A stretch of DNA of 64,000 nt from Multifurca ochricompacta (lineage: Eukaryota > Basidiomycota > Agaricomycetes > Russulales > Russulaceae). This document shows positions 21,049 to 32,124 of the stretch, one piece after another; within the stretch, counting starts at the first letter, position 1, and each line of letters starts with the position of its first letter. The stretch spans positions 1 to 64,000 of the forward strand of contig WTXG01000204.1 in the NCBI GenBank assembly GCA_022496185.1, read 5' to 3'. Made by a program: the position numbers and the translations under genes. The notes under the pieces are model-generated. The model was not told the DNA's origin, did not search any database, and worked only from the letters and a program-made list of their open reading frames with translations.

Positions 21049-21561
21049 TGTTGACACAAGACATGTCTGGAGATGCTTCAGGCATCTAAGGATTGCTTTA
21101 GCTGTAGATAAGATTAGATTAGGTTCCGGAGTTTCGGACTTTTTACAATATCTTTATTACATTTCTTTCTCACCTTACTCAGCTGATTAGTGATGCACTT
21201 AGTAATGCGCAGTAAGCACATGATATCTCTTTGGCCAATGGCCTTTACCCCTCATTGTTTATTGTCCAGCACTTGTGGACTTATTCCCAGTGCACACAGA
21301 CCATTTCCCCTTGCCCCCAAGGGTATATAAGGGTGTCTGTTTCGTCTCTTACACTTCAGAGTTCTTCTAACCTCTGAAGTGTAAGTTCCCTTTACTATAC
21401 TTTCTTCTTTACCTTTGACTAACCATCTTCTGTAGACTACTTGTTTTTTAGGTCAGTAGTATAGTTGTATAGAGTTCTTCTAACCTCTGAAGTACTACTT
21501 GTTTTTTAGCCTAACCACTACTAACCGCAGTCAGTATAACCAGCAGCATGATTGTTTGACA
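21049..21561 (+). mobile_element. Solo copia LTR (Lc) in Gyp-3 integrase, TSD GTAAT
   Basis: The 513-bp LTR runs TGTTGACACAAGACATG...TTGTTTGACA, flanked by GTAAT at 21044-21048 and 21562-21566. Exon 2 is ACTACTTGTTTTTTAG in both copies of the module. Confidence 0.94.
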
Positions 21562-21566
21562 GTAAT

Positions 21567-23367
21567 ATCCTTAGAGCATGGTATAAATTTTGCTGATTTC
21601 ATACATCCTTGGTTGACAATTGTTAGGACAGCATCATATTGACCCAACAATGGGAGATCTGTAATAAGATCCATAGCTATGTATTGGAATGGACTGGCAG
21701 TAGCTGGTATGTCCAATGGATACAATGGCGCCTTTCCCATCAGGTGGGGCTAATTCTCTTGACATTTGGTGCAGCTGCATATGTAGTTGCATATGAACAG
21801 CCTTAGATCTGACCCTTCATACTCCTGTTGGATCCTCCATACTGTTTTATCAATGCCTGGATGTCCAGCTAACAAATGGTCATGATATCATTGGAGAATC
21901 TCATGGTGTTCAGGGAGCATCTGGGGGAATGGGAGTCTGTTGGTAGACATCATTTTAACAAACAACTCATCTGGGAGATCTATGATTTCTTGATTGTCAT
22001 CCTCACTGTGGTCAGCATCTGGTTGACAGGATAACATATTGATGATAGTGTGTAGTTTTCCCAGAATGTGCTCTAGCAAAAAGTTGAAGTCTGCAAGCTC
22101 CTGCAGCCAATGAGCTTGTCTATGGTTTAGTTTTTGCAGTTCTTTGAAATACTGAAGGTTATTATGATCTGTGCAGATTTGGACTTTATGCCTGGCACCC
22201 ATGAGATATTGTTGCCATGATCAGAGTGCCACAACAACCATGAACAGTTCATGATCATAAATATCCCAGTTTCTTTGTGTTGCATCTAGTGTTTTCAATA
22301 AATAGGTGATTGGGTGAAGGTGTTCATCAGAATCTCATTGACTAAGAGTGGCACCTAGTGCATAGCCAGATGCATCTGTATCTACAATAAAGGGTTTCTT
22401 GAAATCAGGCTGAGCCAACACTGGTTGCAATGTAACATGCTGTTTTAGGGTGTTGAAGGCATCTTGTTCCTTGGCTGTCCTCTGCCATGGGTTCTTCACA
22501 CTTGTTAAGGCATTTAACAGGGCTGCAATTTTACTGAATCCCTGGATAAATCAATGATAAAACTGACAGAATCTGAGAAATGACTGGACTTCCTTAACCA
22601 TCATAGGTGTCTTCCAGGTGGCTACACCCTCCACCTTTACAGGATCCATATGTACTTGGTTTGCCTCAAGAATGAGTCCTAGATATTTTATATGTGTTTG
22701 TTTGAATGAACACTTCTCTGGCTTAAGATAGAGATCCAGATTACTGAGTTTAGTTAAGATGCAGTGCACTTTCACACAATGATTGGTCAAATCATGATCA
22801 GTGTGAATGAGAATATCATCCATATAAACTGTGAACCAAGCCCTGCCAGAAGCATTGCATTTGTCTAATTCTTCTCAGAACTCTGCATTCATCATAGTTT
22901 GGAAGGTTGCCAGAGAGTTAGTTAACCCAAAAAACATCACATTCAGTTCAAATAGGCCACAGTTGGTTTTAAACACTGCTTTCCAGCAATCCTCAGGGAT
23001 GATGCAGACATTGTTATAACCCCAGCATATATCCATCTTCATAAATAAGGTACTACCCCAGATGCAATCTATCAATTCTGGGATCAGTGGAAGGGGGTAT
23101 GTATTGTGGATTGTCCAATCATTTAACTTCTGATAATCTTGAATGGGCCAGAGATTTCTGTCTTTCTTTTGATAAAGAAGAAAGGGGACATGTATGGTGA
23201 TTTAGATTCCTGAATATAACCCTTCTGTAAATGTTCCTCCAAGAATTTATTTAGTGCATCCTGCTCTCCCAGTCCAAGTGGGTAGATTTTACAGTCTAAG
23301 GTGGCTGGTGCATCTGATTTCAACTCAATTCAATGATCCCAGGCATGTGGTGCAGGGAAATGTTGTG
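21567..23367 (-). pseudogene. Gyp-3 reverse transcriptase, RNase H and integrase N-terminus
   Basis: Read on the minus strand: RT start ([32 protein letters not shown] near 23120-23320); [12 protein letters not shown] and FFGLTNSLATFQTMM (22890-23060); catalytic YMDDILIHTD at 22800-22830; connection (FVQGF-like FIQGFSKIAALL); RNase H with VDTDASGYALGATLSQ near 22340-22390 and HKVQICTDHNNLQYF at 22140-22190; integrase start (GKAPLYPLDIPATASPFQYIA; MDLITDLPLLGQYDAVLTIV, first Asp near 21670). Many TGA/TAA stops and some frameshifts. Confidence 0.85.
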
Positions 23368-23372
23368 CTTCC

Positions 23373-23887
23373 TGTTGAACACAGGATGTGTTTGGTGATG
23401 CTTCAGGCATCAGGAGATTAGATTAGCTACTTTGTGGACTAAGATTAGATATTGGAGTTTCGGACTTTTTACTATATCATTATTACTTTCTTTCTCACAT
23501 TCTGCAGTAGCTGACTGATGTACCTTAGTAATGATGCACAAGCATGTGATTCCTTACTGGCCAATGGCCTTATTCCCTCTTGTTTATTGTTTGGACTTTG
23601 TCCAGCACTTGTGGACTTATTCCCAGTGCACAGACCATCCCTTGGAATTGTATATAAGGGTGTCTGTTTCGTCTCTTACACTTCAGAGTTTCTTCTACCT
23701 CTGAAGTGTAAGTCGTCCTCTCTACTATCTTCATCACCTTTAGACTAACTCTCTATATAGTAACTTGTCTTTATAGGTGTGTAGTATAGTATAATAGAGT
23801 TTCTTCTACCTCTGAAGTTAACTTGTCTTTATAGCCTAACCCACTAACACTCACAGTCAGTATGCTGCGCCTCATGCCTGTTCAACA
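23373..23887 (+). mobile_element. Solo copia LTR (Lc) in Gyp-3, TSD CTTCC
   Basis: The 515-bp LTR runs TGTTGAACACAGG...CCTGTTCAACA, flanked by CTTCC at 23368-23372 and 23888-23892. Exon 2 is TAACTTGTCTTTATAG, twice. Confidence 0.94.
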
Positions 23888-23892
23888 CTTCC

Positions 23893-24188
23893 TTGTCACT
23901 GAAGACTTTGTGATGTCTCTGGTACTTGGGGGGTACTATCTGGTCCCAGGATTTCTCCATTTGGTCTTTTGCCTTGATGGCAAGTTCTTGTGCAATATTG
24001 AGACATCAGATCTGTTCACCAGGTAGGGTGAGATAGATCTGCTGGTTAAGTTGTCCATTCTGCCAATCTATTTGTGGATTTGTTGCTGCAAACCAGGGGT
24101 ACCCTAAGATCATATCATTGGTCCCAATAGATGCAATGTAGAAACGATGTTGTTGGAGCTCATTGCCTGTAGATACTAACAGATCAAC
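23893..24188 (-). pseudogene. Gyp-3 protease fragment
   Basis: Encodes VDLLVSTGNELQQHRFYIA and NDMILGYPWFAATNPQIDW, the C-terminal half of the retropepsin domain and the conserved ILGYPW motif. Its upstream part continues at 32334-32358 (NRITQC) across the Lt LTR insertion. The expected DSGA active-site segment is lost at the junction with the Lx LTR at 32359. Confidence 0.75.
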
Positions 24189-24596
24189 TGTCACAGCTAG
24201 GTGCACACTGTGTCAAGTCATCGTTTGGGATCCGAGGTGATCCAAAGCAAGTTCTCCTATCAAGACTGATTAGGAGAAATCAAGGCCAAGACAACAGTCA
24301 AGACCAGTCAAGCTATCAAGATCAAGAGGGTGATCAAGATAACGTCCAGCCCACTGACTCAAGAGGGGCACACGTGAGACGTGAAGTCGAGCAGCGACGC
24401 AACGGTCCTGCTACAAGTTTCTGGGGTTCGAAGGCTCTTTAAGTCGTGACTTAAAGAGTTCAAGGGGGTTTTCACAGTGAGTTCTGAACACCTGAATTGA
24501 ACACAGGAGAACAGACTTAAGGTCTGTTCCCTTTAGTTGGGCAGGCTTAAATACATGATGTGGGAGCTATTTAGGAAAGAGTCTAGCCAGTAGTAA

Positions 24597-25191
24597 TGTT
24601 ACAATCCCTGCCGTCTAACCCCATTTTCTTCACTCTTCCCAACGACAACCCTTCTTTACCACCCACTCTACATTTTCTGATCATGTCTCCATCCTGGGAC
24701 CCATCCCATGCTCTGCTTCCATCCCCGTGACCCCCTTTGTACTTGTTGACTCACTGTTTGCCTATGTTTGACCTTTATCTCGTTATCCCTTATCTTCTTA
24801 TCTTTATGACCGGACACTTACTTAATACCCTATCAGAAGCCAGGCTTTACGCCCTCCACTTTCGTATATTCGGGCCCACTTGACTCCATATCCTTATCTC
24901 ATAGACGCCCACTGAGTTACGTATATAAGTCCACTGTAGCTATGTTGTAGACCTCAGACTTGACTTATTGAATACATCAGTGCTTGTCTTCTGGACACTC
25001 CCCTTTGGATCCTTGACTCATTCATCTCAGTGCTTCTGGCACTTTTCCACTTAACATTGTCTTAGAGTACAGCCTCTTTGACCTTGACTTGTCCCACTAG
25101 TAACTCCAAGAGGCCTTATTGGTCTCTTATCTGAACCCACAAACCACGCTGTCACACAAGTCGTGTGGAACGTCCCGCACCGGGCATAACA
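24597..25191 (+). repeat. Gyp-4 5' LTR
   Basis: 595 bp, TGTTACAATCC...GGGCATAACA. TATATAA at 24922-24928. A tandem-like TTATC/TCTTATCTTT AT-rich block lies near 24780-24810. Confidence 0.95.
24922..24966 (+). promoter_or_regulatory. Gyp-4 TATA box, predicted transcript start and self-primer
   Basis: TATATAA at 24922-24928 is followed 34 nt later by AGACTTGACTT at 24956-24966. This 11-mer is the exact complement of AAGTCAAGTCT at 25194-25204, just inside the LTR. In Tf1 the first 11 nt of the mRNA are cleaved and prime reverse transcription at such a site. The transcript start is predicted from spacing only. Confidence 0.75.
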
Positions 25192-25193
25192 TC

Positions 25194-25204
25194 AAGTCAA
25201 GTCT
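25194..25204 (+). promoter_or_regulatory. Gyp-4 primer binding site (self-primer type)
   Basis: AAGTCAAGTCT begins 2 nt after the LTR end (TC spacer). It is fully complementary to 24956-24966. No TGG-type tRNA primer site is present. Confidence 0.75.
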
Positions 25205-25210
25205 CTCATC

Positions 25211-26728
25211 GTGGCTTCCAGCCACAGTCAGACCTTATTCCGAGAAGAACTCATCGAACAAAGAGACGAGCATAATCTTTCGCAACAGGTACTTGGCTCT
25301 GCCACCTGGAAAGACTTTGAATCTGAGTTTGGATACTATGTCTATCACAACAGAAGATACCAACCGGTAGAATACAATGACAAGAAAAGAGTTTGGTATT
25401 GTATCTGATACTCGGACAGCCGACACTCTTGGGTCACCACAAGACCTGCCCCACCTGAATTTGGACTAGGGCCATGGAGAGAAAATCCCCCAGCCATTGT
25501 CACAGACTCCAAACCAGAAGAATACATAGAAGAAAACAGTGAAGAAGCACTGGTATTAGTGTCAACTACAACCCCAGTTGCACCCAAAGTTGTCATGTCC
25601 AGAGCCCCTGCTTTGACAACTCCCCAGATTTCCATACAGTCCACTGACACCATCACCCCACTTTATCAAAGAATGTCCACAATCGCCGCCCAGCTCCCAG
25701 ACCCAGCCCCTCCTCCCCCACCACCACTGCCAATCATGCTACCACCAAACATCCCCCCACCCTCAGGACGCTTGTCCAGAGTGTTGCCACAGACGTTCAC
25801 AGGGGATTGTTCGCAGAGCAAGAAATTTATGTTGGAGTTCATGACATTTAAAAATTTCAACCATGACGTCCCCCAAATTATCAACCCCTTCCAGTGTGCC
25901 AACCTCTTCCTGTCTCTGATTTGTGGAGAAGCAGTGGATGATTGGACAATGGAACAGCTGGAATGGCTGAACAAACAAATTGAGAGTGGTCATTGTACCA
26001 CTAGCGAAGGCCTTTGGGAAACCATTTCCCAGAGGTTCAAAGATGCATTCACAGATGGGCAGGCCAAGCAGAAGGCTGCTCGAGAGTTAAAAGCTCTAAA
26101 GATGGAGAAAGGAGAACTAGACACCTATGTAGCAAAGTTCAGAAGCTTGGCCAACAGGGCTGGCTATGATACAGACGAAGAGGCAACACTGGACCTCTTC
26201 TCCCAGGGGTTACCCAACCCACTGGTAAAGAATATTATCCAGTTCCATCACCCCAATGACTGGGATACATGGGTTGATGCTGCTCAACAACAGCAGCAAG
26301 ATTACCTTGACTTCCAGACGCGCTTTGGGGTTGATACGAGAAAGGGGAAGACCCGCGACCAGTGGAAGGCCACCTTCGGGGTCAAACCCACACATACCAG
26401 TCAAAGGGATCCAAATGCCATGGATACCTCAGCCGACAGAACTAGAGTGCAGGTTGCACTTACCGAAGATGAAAGACAAACATTGATGAAAGAAGGAAGG
26501 TGCTTTCGCTGCAAAGCGCAAGGGCACATGTCAAGGGAATGCCCAAAAAAGGGGGCACGAGTGGCAGAAGCGACAGTTGCACCTATCCGCAACAACCCAC
26601 TGACCATTGATAAGAAAACGCCCACGAAAGAAGAAAAAGCGCAGGAAATATGGAGTAATATGATGAAGGAGAGTGAAGAAGTGCGAGCCATCCTGGTTGA
26701 GAAGGCATTCACCAAAAAGGATTTTTGA
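25211..26728 (+). pseudogene. Gyp-4 gag, one in-frame stop
   Basis: The conserved frame begins at GTG (25211), VASSHSQTLFREELI, and is open to the TGA at 26726 except for one TGA at 25409 (Arg in Gyp-8, CGA to TGA). Order: N-terminal domain (FESEFGYYVYHNRRYQPVEY), Pro-rich linker (25690-25770), capsid core (QTFTGDCSQSKKFMLEF; DWTMEQLEWLNKQ), CCHC knuckle CFRCKAQGHMSRECP (26500-26545), and a basic end KAFTKKDF. No in-frame ATG precedes 25211. The site reads TCGTGG, and only Gyp-8 has ATG there, through CpG decay. The real start is therefore uncertain. The product would form the virus-like particle. Confidence 0.85.
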
Positions 26729-26730
26729 TT
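26716..26730 (+). promoter_or_regulatory. Gag-pol -1 frameshift site (candidate)
   Basis: The gag end reads AAG GAT TTT TGA. Pol is open in the -1 frame from here (KGFLIGSTPSAWA). A run of five T abuts the gag stop, so a P-site tRNA-Phe on TTT can slip back one base onto TTT and avoid the stop. The same AAGGATTTTTRA block is at the gag end in Gyp-5, Gyp-6 and Gyp-8. It is not a canonical X-XXY-YYZ heptamer. Confidence 0.55.
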
Positions 26731-29700
26731 GGCTCCACCCCATCGGCCTGGGCATGAGCATTACATGTAACTTCTGTGTATACTAGTCACTTCAAATCAT
26801 TGAAAATACCAGTACATTTCGAGACTACACAGAAGATGGCTGACCGAGACATCCTGATAGACTCAGGAGCTACAGACAACTTTATCAGCCCACGAATGGT
26901 GAGGACCATGGGCTTGGGACTGCTGGCACTTCCCCAGGAGAAAAATATCTGGAATATCGATGGAACGGCCAATCGAGCCGGAAAGATTACACACTACACC
27001 GACCTTAATGTTCAAGTAGGAGAGAGGACAAAGATCATTCGCTTCCTAGTCACCAATCTAGGAGAAGAGGACTTGATCTTGGGGTACCCATGGCTGGCTG
27101 CATTCAAACCAAGGATTAATTGGAGCGATGCAACCATGGATAAGGAATTCTATCCTGTCCTCATCACCTCACTAGGGTACGATTACGCAACCCAGCAAGC
27201 AGCCATACGTGGGACTAAGGAAGGAAGCACAGTGGAAGAGGATGATCCCAGTTGCTGTTACGTTACCAAAGCATCTGAACTTGCCCAGAAGGCAGTGGAG
27301 GGACATACGGAGAAAACTTTCGAAGAAATAGTACCAGAAACCTACCACTGACACTGGAAGGTGTTCTCGGAAGAGGAGTCACAACACTTCCCACCTGCAC
27401 GACCATGGGATCACGCCATCGAATTTACATCTGATACCCCATTGGCAATCGACTGCAAGATCTATCTGCTGTCACAGGCAGAACAATCGGCACTCACAAC
27501 CTTCCTTGAAGAGCATCTTGCAAAAGGGTACATCCGCCCATCGAAATCGCCATATGCGTCACCCTTCTTCTTCATTAAGAAGAAAGATGGCAAACTTCAA
27601 CCTGTTCAGGACTACTGACAGATAAACACCCATACAATAAAGAATGCTTACCCTCTTCCACTCATCTCAGAACTCATTGATACCATGCGGGATAAGTCTC
27701 TGTTTTCTAAAATGGACGTCCAATGAAGATACAACAATATTAGGATCAAGGAAGGAGATCAATGTAAGGCAGCCTTTAAGACCAATCAAGGGCTCTTCGA
27801 ACCAAACGTTATGTTCTTTGGTCTCACCAACTCACTGGCTACCTTCCAATCTATGATGAATCACATCTTCCATGATCTCATTCTCATGGGCGAAGTAGTG
27901 GTGTACATGGATGACATCCTGGTAGCTACCAGGGATGATCTGACCCATCACCAGGAACAGGTCCACCAAGTGTTGGATATTCTGCACAAACATGATCTCT
28001 ACCTCAAACCAGCCAAATGCTTGTTTGAACAATGCAGCGTCAAGTACTTGGGAGTCATCTTGGAAGGAGGATGTGTGCGAATGGACCCAATAAAAGTACA
28101 AGGGATCTGAGAGTGGCCCACACCCACATGTGTCAAGGACGTACAATCCTTCATTGGATTCTGCAATTTCTATCGACAATTTGTATGAGGATTTTCAGGG
28201 ATTGCCCAACCATTGAACAGACTCTTAAAGAAAGACGTACCTTGGCATTGGGGGAAGGAACAACAACAAGCCTTTGAACGAATCCGAGACATTGTGGGTT
28301 TGGAACCAGTCCTCCTGCAGCCAGACTTAGGAAAACCCTTTGAGCTCGAAGTTGATGCATCTCACTTCGCCAATGGGGCCATATTAAATCAACAGGATGT
28401 GAAGGGATTACTCCACCCAGTTGCCTTCTACTCGGAGATGTTCTCACCAGCGGAACGAAATTATGATATTTGGGATTGAGAATTACTTGCCATCGTAAAA
28501 GCGCTGCAACACTGGTGACCATATTTAGCAGGGACCCCTCATACAACCATCATCCACACCAATCACTCTAACCTGCTATATTGGAAGGAACCTCACAAGA
28601 TTAGCTGACAGGTTGCTCGCGAAGTCCTCGAACTCGAAGAGTACAACTTCGTGTTGAAACATATTGCAGGAAGTCGCAATGCATGTGCAGATGCCCTGTC
28701 ACAACAACCTGACCTTACCAGTGGAGAGGAGGACAACAGCAATATCACGGTGCTTCCTGAAGAAGTTTTCGCAAAAGGAGCTGTCGCCAGTCTTCATGAT
28801 ATGGATCTATGGGCCCAGGTATCACAAAATATGAACCAGCAGTTATGCAAATCGTGGGCGGAAGCACACAACCTGAAAAAGGTTGACAGCCTTTGGTGGA
28901 AGGACGGGGATCGGCTTGTTGTCACTGGTGGTGACAACATTAAGAGGGGGGTGATCCATTTTCACCACAACCTTCCCTCTGCAGGACATCTGGGCATCAC
29001 CAACACATACGCTCTTACCAAACGAGATTACTGGTGGCCAAACATGAAGAAGGATGTGGAGAACTACATGAAAGGATGTGCGGACTGCCAAGCCAATAAA
29101 GTAAACACGCACCTGCACCCACCAGCACCATTCCCAATCACACCCACAACCTCCCTGCCATTCCAGACCATTGCTATGGATTTCATCATCAAACTCCCCA
29201 CCTCCAGAGGCTTTGACTCCATTTTGACTATCACAGACCATGATTGTTCCAAGGCAGCATTGTTCATACCCTGCAATGAGTCCGTCACAGCAGAAGGAGT
29301 GGCCAAACTCTACCTAGATCATGTCTACAGGCATTATGGCCTCCCTGAAAAAGTCATCTCTGACCATGACCCACAATTCACCTCTACATTTGCTAGAGCA
29401 CTGTGCAAAGTGTTGGATGTAAAACAAAACATCTCGACGGCCTACCATCCACAAACAGACAGACAATCAGAAAGGACAAATCAGTGGCTGGAGCAATATC
29501 TTCAATTCTGGTGTAATGGATGACAGGATGACTGGGCTGACTGGTTGGCAACCACAGAGTTTGCACACAACTCATGGCCCAACAACACTACAAAGGCCTC
29601 CCCATTCTCCCTTATCATGGGATGGACACCATGAACCATGTGGGTCAATAAACCCACGAACATCCCATCAGCTGCGCAGCGTATTGGCCAATGGGAAGAA

Positions 29701-30220
29701 ATCAGGCAATCGGCCAATGAGAACCTGTTGAAGGCGCAGAAGACCCTGTCAGAGAAGCCCTCAAAATTCACACCTTATCAGACCAACGACTTCGTATGGT
29801 TGGAGGGGAAGAACATTCACACATCACACCCAACGGCCAAATTAGCACCCCAACGACACAGACCCTTCAAGATAACGAGGAAGCTGTCAGATGTGTCATA
29901 TGAACTCAAGCTTCCATCCACATGGAGAATTCATCCAGTCTTCCATGCCCGACTTCTGACACCTTACAGGGAAACTTCCCTGCATGGAGAAAACTTCCCA
30001 AGACCCCCCCCTGGAATTAGTTGATGGGGAAGCAGAGTGGGAAGTGGAGTGTGTTCTAGACTCCATACATAAAGGCTGAGGGTGCAAACTACATTACCTT
30101 ATCAAGTGGAAAGGATTCCCAGATGCTGACAACTCATGGGAACCAGCCAGGAATATCTTTGCCCTGGTCCTTATCTCGGAGTTCCATGCCCGACATCCAG
30201 AGGCACCCAAAGATAGTTAA
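26722..30220 (+). pseudogene. Gyp-4 pol: protease, RT, RNase H, integrase, chromodomain
   Basis: Follows gag in the -1 frame. Retropepsin ILIDSGATDNF (near 26850-26885) and ILGYPWLAAF. RT from 27440: [17 protein letters not shown], then YMDDILVAT at 27903-27930. RNase H with ELEVDASHFANGAIL (28340-28390). Integrase zinc finger (HFHHNLPSAGH...CADCQANK, 28960-29100), catalytic D at AMDFIIKLP, D at VISDHDPQF, E at DRQSERTNQWLEQYL. GPY-like C-terminal domain, then chromodomain (EWEVECVLDS; LHYLIKWKGFPDADNSWEP, 30030-30145). Stop at 30220. Breaks: TGA or TAG at about 27350, 27617, 27724, 28108, 28186, 28478 and 29521, and one extra C in a C-run near 30005. Most stops replace Arg or Trp of sister copies. 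Confidence 0.92.
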
Positions 30221-30259
30221 AAGGGACAACCCCCGACCCCAACAGAAATTCCCCAGTAC

Positions 30260-31498
30260 ATGCTCCCACAGCAATGTCCTACAACTTCACAATCTATCAT
30301 GTCCTTCATTGCCGCCAACACCGCTGTCGACACCTTCACTGCCACCACTGTAGTTGTTGAAAACTTCCCTGCTGCTCATCCTTCTACACGTCCCTCCTCG
30401 CCCATTGACTATGAGGCCGCCAAAGCTCGGGTCAAGAACCAGTCCCCTAACCCAAATGACAACTTTGAACACAGCGAAGAGCCACACCCAAATGACCTGT
30501 TAGGTATGGAGTCAGACAATGAAGTGCCTGAGTTCCCCTTCTTCACCAACAACCCGAATTCCTCCATGTACTACCCAATAGAGATCACCATGGGTGAAGG
30601 GACAGTTGCCATCACCAAGTATATCTTCTACACCAACGGAGGCATGGATGTGGCCAGCTGTATGAAGAAGGATGGCCCCGTCTATGGGGCTCTGGTCTAT
30701 CTGGAGGAAAGGTACACAGGTCGCTTGCACCATACATTGACTGACGAACAGCTTGGACATCTGGCCACTGAAGACCCTCGAGCCTTTGCCATCGACGAAG
30801 TGTTGAGCGACATGCGACTTCTGCGTCTCAAAGCTGAGGTGATGAGACTGCGGAAGAACTTGACATTGTGCAATACGCTCAACCAGCAATATAAAGAACA
30901 TGCAAAGATGATTTCATGGTTGACCAATGGGATGTTCCAAGTGGAGCAAGAATTAGTGGAGATTCGGAAGAGGTTGGAGAAAGGGGACGCATACCAGACG
31001 ATTGCTGAGAGGTACGCCAATACATATGCCTGACCCTTGCCCCCACGATCACTGGGGGCTGCCCCTGTACTGTTGCCAAACCAGTTCGAGATGCCACAGA
31101 TGCACGAAAACCCTTGAGGAGAGACATGCTGGCGCTGTGACAGTAAGTACCATATCAGCTGGAACTGTCCTCTCAACCACAAGTGGTGCTGGCACTGTCG
31201 AAGCAATCAGCACTGGAGCAGGTTCTGCATCTTCTGCCGTGTAGGAGTTGCCCCAACGATCGCCAACCCATCTGGATGGTGTGGCAAATGCTTGCGCCAC
31301 AACTCGGGGCACTGCGAGCTGGACTGCCCTGTCCATGACTTGTGCCACTTGTGCGGTCAACGTGGGCCTTATGGGTTCCTTCGCACCCACAGATGTCCCC
31401 AAGACTCAGACAAGGAGAACTACACCATGGACAAGTGTAATGTAGCTGACGATTATTTGGAATTGGTACAAGATGATGATGGTATGAGTCATTTCTAG
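30260..31498 (+). pseudogene. Gyp-4 accessory ORF3: coiled-coil and zinc-knuckle protein, two in-frame stops
   Basis: Begins MLPQQCPTTSQSIMSFIAAN, 40 nt after the pol stop. One frame of 412 codons is broken only by TGA at 31031 and near 31115. Residues 1-65 are Thr/Ala/Pro-rich. A conserved core follows (EFPFFTNNPNSSMYYPIEIT; KYIFYTNGGMDVASCMKKDG), then a Leu/Arg-rich helix likely to coil (LRLKAEVMRLRKNL...MFQVEQELVEIRKRLEKG, about 185-250). The C-terminal cluster has CWRCDSKYHISWNC and CWHCRSNQHWSRFC (both C-x2-C-x4-H-x4-C) and CGKCLRHNSGHCELDC (wider spacing), plus a last Cys/His group. It ends YLELVQDDDGMSHF. The frame is shared by Gyp-1 and Gyp-5. Function unknown; possibly a second nucleocapsid-like or chromatin-associated factor. 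Confidence 0.85.
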
Positions 31499-31510
31499 CC
31501 AGGTCTGCTA

Positions 31511-31529
31511 GAACCAGAAGAGGGGGTGA
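31511..31529 (+). promoter_or_regulatory. Gyp-4 polypurine tract
   Basis: AGAAGAGGGGGTGA directly precedes the 3' LTR. The same block is at 2184-2197 (minus) in Gyp-1 and, as AGAAAGGAGGGTGA, in Gyp-5. It would prime plus-strand DNA. Confidence 0.8.
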
Positions 31530-32124
31530 TGTTACAATCCCTGCCGTCTAACCCCATTTTCTTCACTCTTCCCAATGACAACCCTTCTTTACCGCCCACT
31601 CTACATTTTCTGATCACATCTCCATCCTGGGACCCATCCCATGCTCTGCTTCCATCCCCATGACCCCCTTTGTACTTGTTGACTCACTGTTTGCCTATGT
31701 TTGACCTTTATCTCGTTATCCCTTATCTTCTTATCTTTATGACCGGACACTTACTTAATACCCTATCAGAAGCCAGGCCTTACGCCCTCCGCTTTCGTAT
31801 ATTCGGGCCCACTTGACTCCATATCCTTATCTCATAGATGCCCACTGAGTTACGTATATAAGTCTGCTGTAGCTACATTGTAGACCTCAGACTTGACTTA
31901 TTGAATACATCAGTGCTTGTCTTCTGGACACTCCCCTTTGGATCCTTGACTCATTCATCTCAGTGCTTCTGGCACTTTTCTGCTTAACATTGTCTTAGAG
32001 TACAGCCTCTTTGACCTTGACTCGTCCCACTAGTAACTCCAAGAGGCCTTATTGGTCTCTTATCTGAACCCACGAACCGCACTGTCACACAAGTCATGTG
32101 GAACATCCCGCACCAGGCGTAACA
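31530..32124 (+). repeat. Gyp-4 3' LTR
   Basis: 595 bp, same length as the 5' LTR. It differs by a few transitions, several of them at CpG (for example ACGTCCCGC against ACATCCCGC). Confidence 0.95.

Larger units (their letters stand above)
24597..32124 (+). mobile_element. Gyp-4: complete chromodomain gypsy element, TSD AGTAA
   Basis: 7.5 kb with two 595-bp LTRs (24597-25191, 31530-32124), flanked by AGTAA at 24592-24596 and 32125-32129. Order: LTR, self-primer site, gag, pol (protease, RT, RNase H, integrase, chromodomain), accessory ORF3, purine tract, LTR. The reading frames carry a handful of stops, nearly all TGA at Arg sites. Chromodomain plus self-priming signature suggests the Tf1/sushi branch of Ty3/gypsy (Metaviridae). 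Confidence 0.95.

Noticed and set aside
30260..31033. Envelope protein in the accessory ORF
   Set aside because: No signal peptide, no membrane segment and no furin-type site are visible. The Cys/His pattern is that of zinc knuckles.
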